DNA from: Paralichthys olivaceus
Taxonomy: Eukaryota > Chordata > Actinopteri > Pleuronectiformes > Paralichthyidae
Assembly: GCF_024713975.1 (NCBI RefSeq)
Contig: NC_091104.1
Location: forward strand, 14,899,580 to 14,963,579
Reading direction: 5' to 3'
Length of the DNA: 64,000 bases
A program made the position numbers and the translations under genes. Positions 51,101 to 63,100 of the stretch are shown in pieces. The notes under the pieces are model-generated. The model had not been told where the DNA came from and did no database searches. It saw only the letters and a program-made list of their open reading frames with translations. Positions within the stretch are counted from its first letter, which is position 1, and every line of letters starts with the position of its first letter.

Positions 51101-54100
51101 TGGGTTTATCCTGCCAGTCCCTGAGCAAAATGTCAGCAGATTGTCCGAGTGAGCCCATGTCAGAATAAAACAGGATTATTAGTACAATTCACAGCCAGTG
51201 ACGGGGCCAATATGTTTTGATGCAAAACTGAAAACAAACAAAGAATACAAATATCTCAATATTAAATCTCAAAATGTACAGACAATTGGGTCCAGACATT
51301 TTCTGGAGTTTATGTCTGAAAGTGTCTTTATTTTAATGTGTAGGATTATTTAAAATATATCTGACATCTGCAGCTGCTGACATCTTTATGATCATTAACT
51401 GCATGTATCCTCATATTAAACAAGCTCATTATGATGTGAATAAATCAGCCTCAGTCAGTTTTTAATTCTCATTGTTAATGATGTGATTGTCGTTGTATGA
51501 ATGAATTGATAGAGGGCAACCCCGGAATGTTTATGTAATATGTTCCCTAAACCGTTTTCTGCCTGGTCAAATCTCCCTCTTGTGTTGTCATGGTTACCAT
51601 TTGGCTCTAACAGGCAGCAATAGGGAATTGTAGGATTAATAAGGTTTTCTCGCCTCGTGATTGGAGAGTAGCGGTGTGACCTTGAGACAGAGGCAGAGGA
51701 CAGGCTCCATGTATGGATGGAAGGGAAGCTGTAGAGCAACTGGATTGATGGTTGATCAAAATACACCGTCGATTTTTTTAAAGGTTATTATTAGCCTATT
51801 GTGGATATAAATACTTGAGGAGATTCAGTTCATCTATCGGTCTGTGAAATGTCAGGTGGAAACGCTGTGATATATCATGAACACGAGAATGTATCATACT
51901 TTTATTATTATTTTAAATCCTTCTTATTATCGTTCAAACAGATCATTTTACCGTGGTTGTTGTGAATCATGCAAACATTTAGATTTCTGTGGCTTTCACT
52001 GCTGTGGCATGATCTTTTCGCTCCCACACTGACACCTAGTGGTTCACACTTGTCAACACTGAGTGGGTGAGAATTGATGGATTTCAGAGGAAAGTGTCTA
52101 TTTTTAGATCCTTATCTCGGTCATGATAAATAAAGCCAACAATTACAGGATGGAATTAGAGGAATGAATATTATATTTTTTCATTTCAGACACAGACATT
52201 ATATAAATGCTGACAAAATGCTAATTGACACACCCATACATGTACATTTTGCCATGACAAATATGATGACATAAACTCACTAATCTTCATTAGTGATCGC
52301 ATCGCTGGGTCTGTTTATGATATCATGGTAATTAAGGGAGGACGTCTGGCAGCTCAGCTTCCTCATCTTATTGAGTAATCTGTCTTTGTTACTGACAATC
52401 TTTCACTTTCACTGATTTTTCCTCCCAGTTGAGAAGGTAGCGGTGCTCTGTCGGTTCCTGGACATTGGCGCAGTGACAAAAAACCACCTGCTGAAGTATT
52501 CGCTGGCCCACGCTTTCTGTTGCTTCCTGGCATCTGTGGAGGACGTCAACCCAGCCGTGGCCACCAGAGCTCGACTGCTGCTGGACACCATAAAGAGGCC
52601 GGCCCTGCAGGTGACCTGCTCACAGTCATAGTCCTAAATCTCTTGTAGTGTGTTGGTGTCCCAAATTAGTGTGAAATGGGTAAATATACAGTTAAACATA
52701 TTTAATGCATTAACATATATTTTGGTAATATTAACATATTTTTCAGCTCTGTCTGTTAAAAGGTCAAATTTAACACAGAACATGCACCTATATATAGTGC
52801 CTATGAGCTCATGCTTACTTTACTTTACTTAGAATAGTATACATAGAACATTTATAATATTGTAATTAAGAAATATCAGAGTAAAAGTAAATTAATTGGT
52901 TAATTTATTTAATTTCACTACAACGTAGCTTTAATGTAGTTTTTAACATTTTAATTACCATTTATTGATACCTGCTGTTTCATGTGCATATTAATGTTTA
53001 AAATGATTTGCACTGCAGATATGTGTGAAGAAAACCATTTTTAATCCTGAAATAAGGAACCAAACACAATGTTTCAAAGCCATGGTTGTTTATGAAATCT
53101 AAACCAAAAATACAAAGGATAAATATTGTATTTCTAATTTAACACAAGATAGAGACTGGAACCATCTAATATTTGGCAGGAGTTGATGAATTCTTGGTTA
53201 TAAAACCCTTTGTGCTTTGTAGGGCTTGTGTCTGTGCCTGGACTTCCAGTTTGACACTGTCGTGAGGGATCGACCAGTCATCCTCAGCAAACTCCTGCTG
53301 CTACACTTCCTGAAGAAAGATATTCCTGCCCTCAGCTGGGAGTTTTTTGTCAACCGCTTTGAAACTTTATCTCTGGAGGCCCAGTTACACCTGGACTGCA
53401 ACAAGGAGTTCCCTTTCCCTACAAGTGTGTATTCTCTATGTCTCCAGTCTCCAATCCCCAGTTTTACACAAGCTCTTCTTTCATTTTTTTTATTTTGTAA
53501 CCATTCTTTTTGCAGCCATCACAGCTGTGAGAACCAATGTGGCCAACCTCAGCGATGCGGCAATGTGGAAGATTCGTCGGGCCCGTTTTGCCAGGAATCG
53601 GCAAAAGAGTGTGCGCTCTCTTCGTGACAGTGTGAAGGGAGGCCCTGCTGAGTCCAAACGGGCGTTTTCGCTCCCGGAGTCACTGAGCAACCGAATTCGT
53701 GAGTAGCACAGATCAGCTGAGAGTTGATTCTGTCAGTTTGAGTCTTAACCGGTGTCACTTTCACTCAGTCTGTGGTCAAACAGTGTTTGCAAATACCTTT
53801 TAAAATGTGTTTAAATGCCTCATTCATGGCATTAACTTGAACTCATAGAGGCAAATGTATCTTAAAGTACATTTAATGTCCCTTCCTGTTTAAAGTCTGA
53901 CATGATTCAGCCTATTTTCTTACATTTGTTGGGGAAACTGATTTTTCTATTTTTTATTTCATTCAATCACTCGATCTAATCTTATTTGTATAGCCCATAT
54001 TCACAAATCACAATTTGTCTCATAGGGCTTAACAAGGTGCAACGTCCTCTGTCCTTAACCTTATTTGCAAACACAACTCGATCAAGGTCTGGTCTCATTC

Positions 54101-57100
54101 TCCTAATGTTTCTCTCCTCACTCGTTTGTTCCTGACATTTGTTTGAAAAAGTCATTCATTTTATATCTGGCTCTGCACAGCAGGCTGTCTGAGCTTCTGG
54201 GACATGTTTCATCTTATATATTTGTGATACTTTCAATCTTAGGTGCTGTGTAGTTTTGGACATGTGTTCGTGCATGTGAAGCTCAGACATGTGTCCTGTG
54301 CTTCCTCCCCTGTACATTCTCCTAAATTGTGTTCTTCATATGTGGTTTTTAGCTCTAAGGCTTACGAGGCAAGAGCAGTCTGCCCCGACTCTGGGAGATA
54401 TGATAGAGAAAGTCCTGCCAGGTAAATAACAATCCAGATCGGAGACATTTACTTTTCATAATCTCATCGTATTGGAAGGAAAAGTTTCTCTATTTCTATA
54501 AACAAAGTCATGAAGATGTGAAATGAAACATGAAAAAGCAATGTTTGCTCAGTAGTAACAGACATTGTTTTTTCATCCTGATGTCAGACTAGTTCTGACA
54601 CAGGACAGAGTGAAAAGAAAACAGGCCTTCTGACAGCAGCAGGTCATGTTTGGTGTTTACCCCGTTTACATATTCCACTGATGTATGTACCTCCACCTCT
54701 TTTGACAGAGAAGTGGAGAGGATGTGTTGACTCCATCTCTGTGTTGTTAACCCCCTCCCTCCCTGCTCCTTCACCTTCCCTCTCCCCCATTCTGTCTGCA
54801 GCACGTCTCCACCCTCACTTTAACCCTGACGCTTCAGCCTCTCTCATAGGCCAGACGCCGTCCCCCAAGGACGATTCAACCATCAAAGACCTGCTTCCAG
54901 AGGACGCCGGCATAGACCACCAGACTGTTCACCAGCTCATCATGGTGCTCATGAAATTTATGGCCAAAGACAAGAGCAGCGCAGAGGCCGACATTGGCAG
55001 TGCCAAGGCTTTCAATACGGTGAAGCGTCACCTGTATGTGCTGCTGGGATATGACCAACAGGAGGGCTGCTTCATGATCGCACCGCAGAAGATGCGCATC
55101 TCCACCTGCTTCAACGCCTTCATCGCTGGAATCGCACAAGTGACTGAAATAAGACTCACTATCACTTTCACATTCTGTGTTGCTGGAGCTTTACCCACAC
55201 TGTTAAATGGCTTACTTTAAGGAGTTTTCTGTTATAATCGGCATACAAATGAACTGTAATTCTCCTTCCTTCAGGTGATGGACTACAACATTAGTCTGGG
55301 GAAGCAGCTGCTCCCTCTTGTGGTCCAGGTGTTGAAGTACTGCACATGTCCCCAGCTGAGACACTATTTCCAGCAGCCGCCTCGATGCTCTCTGTGGGCG
55401 CTGAAGCCTCACATCAGACAGATGTGGCTCAAAGCCCTGCTAGTCATCCTCTATAAGGTACTGTTTGAATTATTATGTGGACGGGATATTCATCGAGTCT
55501 CATTTATTAACATACAACAACATATTTTCCTTAAATCTGCAGTTTGATTTACAAAGTACAACATATTCTGTTATGTGCAGTACCCCTACAGAGACATGGA
55601 TGGCAGTAAAATTGTCCTCCACCTAATCCACATCACCATCAACACACTCAACGCCCAGTATCACAGCTGTCGTCCTCACGCCACCGCAGGACCCCTCTAC
55701 AGCGACAACTCCAACATGAGCCGCTACAGTGAGAAGGAAAAAGGTGAAAGAAACAATCAGTGTTGTCTATAGACTTATAATCTGCTGTATAAACTAGAAC
55801 AAGCTTAATATGCAGTCTAGTGATCAGCGGTGGAGGAAGAACTCAAATGTTCCAATAAAGAGACAAAAATGTGCTCAAGTAAAAATACCACATTAATGTT
55901 TTCACTGCAGTCAAATTAAGTGCTTGCTTTTCAAAACATGGATTGAAATTGGAACCAAACTTTATCTAAATGGATTCACCATGTAGACAAAAAATCATAA
56001 TAAGATAAGAAATAATAACTTAGTCAAGTTTACATACTGTCTACTACATAAACGCTTTGCTGATGTACATTTTTTTCTCCATTTTAGAGGAGGACAGTGT
56101 ATTTGATGAGTCAGACGTCCATGACACTCCAACCGGTGCTGCTAACAAGGAGTCACAGACCTTCTTCGCCCGACTAAAAAGGATCGGTGGCAGCAAGTCT
56201 GTGAAATACCAGCCGGTGGAGCTGAATGCCAAAAAAAGTAAGAAGCATTTTGAATTCAAGTGTGGTTTTACAGATCATCGATTGAAGCTTTTACGCTACA
56301 GCATATTTTTTTTAGTTGCAGGAGGTTTGTTTCTTTCACTGGGATAAAGTTTCTTTTATTTTTCTTCAGGTGAAATTGAGCTGTCAGAGTACCGTGAGGC
56401 CAGCGCCCTTCAGGACAGCATCCTGCACTGTGTGAGGGAGGAGAGCACCAGGAAGAAGCGGCTGCAGGCCATGCACAAGCAGAAGTCTCTGGACATCTCC
56501 AACACAGACTCCATCCTCTTTAATCTCAACGAGCACAGACGCAAGTCATGCATCGATCGCTGTGACATGCAGGTTCCCCCCGTAGTCCTGCCTCCTTCTT
56601 CGGCCATGTCCCACAGCAGACATCATGGGAAAGGATCCTCTGATGGCTCTTCGGTGCGGGCGGAGGCCAACGATGCTGTGGACCGGCGAGGCTCCCGAGG
56701 CGGCCATTCAGACATCTCCAAACCTGTCATCCCAGAGGTCCGTCTCAGCTGCATGGAGACCTTTGAGGACAAGTTGGACCAGAGCTCCTTGATGGGGTCA
56801 GCTTTGGGAAAAGAGGACCAGGACCTCATTGACCTATCTTCTGACTGCACCTCGATTCCAGAGAAACACTCACTGCTCTCGATGTCCGACAGCGACTCCT
56901 TGGTGTTTGAACAATTGCCTCCACTGAGGATCGTGGAGAGTGATGAGGAATTTGACCTGAACACCATCTTGAGCTCCAAGTTCAACGGGAGCCCAAAGGT
57001 CTCTGCTTCCCCTGCGAGCAGTAACACCCTCCGCATGTCTCCCTTGGTTCAGGTGAGTGTGGAGGACTGCTCCAGCGAAAAAAAACCCCCAGGCATTCTG

Positions 57101-60100
57101 GTAGGAGAGGGAGGCTCAGAGCAGCTGCTTGTGGAAAAGAAGCTAAACCGTGTGACTCCCAGCACCTCTTTGGATCTTCCTGACCGACTGGATAATGTCT
57201 GCCATGAAAGCCCCATGACGCTAAAGCAGAAAAGAGACCTGCTGAGGAAGACCCCACATGTCCCTGACACCTCATTAGACGACACATTCGTGGTCTTTGA
57301 AGAGCTGAGGACCGGGACAAGTCCCTCTGGTAGGACCATCTTCTTGGACATCCCAGAAGACAAAGCAGAGCCTCTGTCCTCACCAGAGAAGAGCAAGAGT
57401 ATCAGCAACGATGAGGAAGAGTACGGTGACGATGAAGATGATGACGACATGGGGGATGATGCAGACAGTGACCCCAAACCCGACAATGCAGACGACAATG
57501 AAGAGGCAGAATTTAAAATCCAGATTGTTCCCCGACAACGGAAGCAGAGGAAGATAGCGGTCAGCGCCATCCAGAGGGAATACCTGGACATCTCATTCAA
57601 CACGTTCGATAAGCTCGGTGGTGAGCAGGTTACAGAAACAGGTAAGAGGAAGGGATTAGATCAGGATGAGATGAAAGTAGTCAGTGCTGATTGAGTAATC
57701 TTGTTGCAAATTGCGACTTTACCAATGCACTGATAATATTATGTAAGTTTCAAGGTGTCCAAATATTTTCAGGGGATATCTAAGAGTTGAGAAGACTTAG
57801 TCAATACAGCTTATATTCATAATAAGCTAAAAAAGTTAAACCCTGTGATAAACTTTAGTGATTTTAAATAAAATCACCAATCAAGAACCACAAAAACGTT
57901 TTGTAGGTTTTAGGGGATTTACTACAAACAGTGCGTACTCTACAGAAAAGCATCACCAGACTCAAAAAACGCCTGTTATCAAAATGTTAGTCTGCAGTTA
58001 CACTAGACTACTGCACTGTTATAATGTTGCATTGACAACATTTGTCTTGACGTTTGCTGTTATTGTTTTGAACATTCTACCGTGGCTCCATCCACCAGTT
58101 GCTTCTGCCTGGATCTTGCTCCAAATGTGCAAGATGGCAGTGTTTGTATTTGGGATATTTTGCCTTCATTTACCAGAGAGTGGCAGGAAATGAAGATGCG
58201 TCGTCCATCTTTATGAAGTCTAGGATAGGAACTAAAACAAACACAAACTGTTTTTTCTTCTTTTAGATCTCGGGATTTGCCCTGCATTGGAAATGCACTT
58301 CAGAACATGTGCATGTCCTCTTTACCCAATTTACCACTTGTAATGTCCTGTGGTGTGTTTTCTATCTATGTTCCCATTACACAAACACGCACACCAAGTA
58401 CGTCAACTGAGAAAACACTTTGAAGTAGCTTAAAGGAAGCTGAAGAGCAAGGCAGAATTTGATCTCATGCAAATCAGTATAAACTGCAAACAGTGATTTT
58501 AATTTGAACTTTGATTAAATTAGCACTAAATAGACGAAAACTAATCTCCTCCTGGTGGTAGACCTTTCTACAAACATTGCTGCTAATTATTATTGGATAA
58601 CATCAGGCATATAACGGCATATATTCTGATGCCAGTGCCCCGCCCATCATTCACCCATATTGCCTTGCAGATCACAAAGTTCTGTCTACATTGGAAAAGC
58701 CACGAGAATCTGCCTCAGCCCCAACGCTTGAAGCTGCTATGCCTGAAACGAGCCATCGCTCTTCAGTATCAAGTAGGATGCAAATATTTCATTACATATG
58801 AACTTCAATCAGACTTACTTTTAATTGTGTGCAGTCAAATATGCTTTATCACCTGTAGTTGCTGGATGTTTCTCTGCAAATTACTTTATACATCTTCATA
58901 TTGGAGCTGGAAATGTTCAATAAATATCGCATAATATCATTATTGACTTTCATAAATCCAAAAGAAATTCTAGGAACCAATGATTGTTTTCTAATTAGTT
59001 TCCCAATAAAATATTGTTATAATGATTTAGTTCCTCAGAAAACTGAGCTAAATATTTGAATGAACACAAATGACAGTGACCATCTCTTTCTATGTGAGTG
59101 TCTTTCCATGTAACCCATACACACACTTGTTTTTGGGGAAGCTGGAATGAGTTTTGCTGGTATTTTAATCCAGATGTTTTCCTCTGTGTCCGACCTTCAG
59201 CTCAGTACCGTCAGGTGAAGCGAGGCTCTCTGGGCGCTCTGACCATGAGCCAGCTCATGAAGCGACAGCTGGAGCATCAATCCAGCGCTCCTCACAACAT
59301 CAGCACCTGGGAAACGGGTCAGTTGCTTTAGACTTGAATTTATTCCATATGAATAATGAATAAATCTAATGAAGAATAGCAGAACATTGAGAATGAGCCT
59401 ATGTTTATAAATGTGGGAGCAAAAAGCATTTGATCCAGTAGATTGCCCCCACTGGCAGCCACGACACAGTGGCAGCGGCTGTTATCTTATGGTGCAACTG
59501 TGACCAATAAAGGGTCAAATTGTTATTCTGGGTTTTTGCTAAGAGTCTGGCAACATTACTTTTGTCTCACTCAATGGCGCATTATTACTTTTTGAGTAGA
59601 TTTTATGGACTGTCTCTGTTGCCCCATAAGATAACATTGTAGCCACTGCTGGCTTGTTGCAGCTGCCGGCATAGAGATGACCTACTTGAGTGAATTCAAA
59701 GGTTTTTGTACCAGGTACCATCATTGGCACAGCCACATTTATAAACACAGGGCCTAGGTTTAAAAATACTGGAATTGTAAGATTAGAAGTAATGCACATA
59801 GATACTCATTGACCTTATTCAATAGCCAAGTCTTACCAAATGCCTGTGGCTCTTTTTTTCATCACTGATATTCTTCTTCTTCAGGTCCCACGAAAACCAG
59901 CCTGCTCTCTGCACCAAGCACAGTGAGCATGTTCGTCCCTGCGCCTGAGGAGTTCATTGACGAGCAGCCCACCACAATGTCTGATAGGTGAGTGAATGAG
60001 ACGATAGCTGTTCGTGAGTTGAAACAAGTCATCTTCATGCTTAGATTGGTCCATATGTGTTTCCACGTGTTGTCCCAGGTGTCGGGACTGTGCGGCTGTG

Positions 60101-63100
60101 CTGGAGGAGTATGACGAGGAGACGCTCGGCCTCGCTGTGGTCGTCCTCTCCATGTTCGTCCACCTCAGCCCTGATTTGGCTGCTCCAATGCTCCTCGACA
60201 TCATGCAGTCTGTGGGCAGGTATGCAGCCACACAGCAATTCACCGTTAAATGAAGTTTCATGACTCACCCACAGAACTCATGCATAATTCATCCTCATCC
60301 ACTTCTTCTTTCAGGTTGGCATCCAGTGCCAATTTTTCTGGACAAGCTGAGAGGTATGAGACGTTACAGCCGTCACACCAGTGCGCTCAGATGTTCACTG
60401 TGAGTTTAAAAATACATGTGAGGAGTGAGTGCCTGTCCGACTCAGACATTCTCCCCCTGTGGTGTTTTGCAGCATGTTGATCCCAGGGAATGTAGCAGGT
60501 GTAGCCAAGCAGTTCCTGCGCTGTATGTTTCACCAGCTGGCCCCGAATGGCATCTTGCCCCAACTCTTCCAGAGTAACATTAAAGGTCTGTTCATCCGAC
60601 TTTCTGATTTTCTTCACATTTAATTACATTTGTATATTTTACAACTTAATATGTTCTCACTGGAAATACTAGCAGCTTCATTCTGTTTATGTCTATCCTT
60701 TTTCCTGTGCAGATGGAAGTTTTCTGCGAACACTTGCATCTTCCCTGATAGATTTCAATGAACTCAGCTCAGTTGCGGCCCTCAACATGTTACTCGAGGT
60801 AGGCTTTTCCATCATGTCTCTGTGGTGAGTAGTTAAACCAGCAGGAGGAGCTCTTGTCAAAGCAGTGGCCTCTGTGGCTCCTGCTACATGTAGAGCATAA
60901 GCACATCTACAAACAACAAATCACCAGAGCGTTCAAGAAAACCTGCCCTACCCTGCACCACTGTAAAAGTTGATTGTTGTTTTAAAGTTAAATAAAAGAC
61001 GACTAAGAAGCCACTGATGTGTGAACCCATCCGAGCAATCATCTGTGCCTCAGTGCCCTATATCCCCTACACTCATCATGTACATTGTGATTGATCATGA
61101 CTGAACGATCGGTTAAATGGAAATATCTTCGCTCATAGAGTTTCATTATATAAGGTCGTTGTGGTTAATGCCTCTGTGCCCCCCTTCAGGGCTTGAACAA
61201 CAAGAAGAGTCTGCCAGCAGGGGGCACAATGCTGCACTGTCTGGAAAACATTGCCACCTTCATGGAAGCTCTCCCCATGGACTCTCCCAGCAACCTGTGG
61301 ACAACCATCTGCAACCAGTTCCAGACCTTCCTCACTAAACTGCCCTCCGTGCTCCCTCTGAAGGTAGATATCGGCTCTGACGTCCACTTAGTCATGGTCT
61401 GATATGGTTTAATGTGATTATAGCTGCAGGAAAAGCATCTAACTGTGTGCCCTTGTTGGGTTCAATAGGACATAGGCTTAAAATTGTAATTGATTTGAGT
61501 CTTGGAGGTCAAATTAATGTACGCCGATCAATTTATCACTGCAGGTGAATTTTTTAAAACATCTGTATGTTTCAATAGTGCCCTATGGATTCCAGCCTGA
61601 GGATTATCATTTGTCTGTTGAAAATCCCGACCACAAACGCAACTCGGGTAAGATCAGGGCAGGGTTTTACATACTGATTTGGCCAAATCCTGGTCTTGAA
61701 TGAATGATATCTTCTTTTCTTTTTCCATTCTGCAGAGTCTCCTGGAGCCCTTCTCAAAGTTGCTGAGTTTTGTCATCCAGTATGGCATGTTCAGTCTCTC
61801 CTACCTCGTAGAACTGTGTGGACTATGTTACAAAGCCTTCAACAAGGTATTTTTCCTTTTTGTTTGTTTTTATTCATGAAGCATTTTCTGTTATTTATTA
61901 TGAAATAAATGTTGATTGAATAATGTAATGGCTTTAGAATAATGACACCACCAGCATTTAAATTGTTTCCTTAAAGGCTTCGCTCTCATTATCAAATCCT
62001 CTCTTCCACCAGGAACAGATTTTCACAGATAAAGATAGTGGCATGATTTAAGACCCAAATGCCATTGTGCTACCAAAACAAGAGCGTAGTGCATTTGTTT
62101 TCCCTGGTAGGCTTCCCCAACTTGCAGATATTGTGTCTTTGTGTCCTGTTTTGTTGGTAGTTGCTTCACTGTAAAAATAAATGGTTAAATATTGTTAAAA
62201 TCTTCAGAGATTTTTTAAATGCAGATACAAACATTACAATTACACACATTCAGCAGTAAAATGTAAATTTTTCATAGAATTCAATATAATTAAGCAATCA
62301 ATAATTCTAGTATAAAAATCTATAATTTGGATTGGAATAGATTGCAACTTTTATTTAATAGTTATTATTTTTAATGAGAAAAATAATTACATTTCTGTGA
62401 AATAACTTTTTTTTTAGAGTTTTTTCCTACTGAGGAAAAGGGAAAGTGTAGAGTTTTGTATGTTGGAATAAAACACGTGCTGACGTGTGGTGTTTATTCA
62501 GACCTGGAAGAGTTAAAGCTTTTAAACTAATCTGCAGCGTTAAAAATGTTGAGCTCCTGTTTGCAGGCCTTCCCACTCATCACTCTTTCAGTGCTACACC
62601 TACTTCCCTGACTCTCCAGTCAGCCAGAATTGTGCCTATGTGTCACAGATGATTAAGTAGGCAATCAGCCTGTATTGATTAACATGATTAGTTGGTGTGC
62701 TCGGGCCGGGGATGTATGGTGTGTTTCAGAGTGGCTGTCTCAGACGGAGATGGAGCCAGGGCTGTCAGCACCGTTCGGCCAGATGGATCCTCAGTCCTCC
62801 ACCACTGTCAACACTGCATGCTTTATGTCTCCTGCAGTATTGATTTTCTACACCCTCTTTAATTCCTCAACGTATAATATCCGCTTTTCAAAACCCGGAG
62901 TCACTATGAGCAATTGCTTTTGGAACCTGTCCTGTGCAGTTGTTATATGGCGAGGTGAGCTTTCTGGGAAGCAAACCTCCCCTGAGGTCAGCTTTTAAGG
63001 ACACAAATTCAGGTTTTCCTGCACTGAATAAAGTTTGTCACAGCACACACCATTTGTCACAGCGGCACCACACAAATGGGACCGGGTCCTCTGCCTTAAG

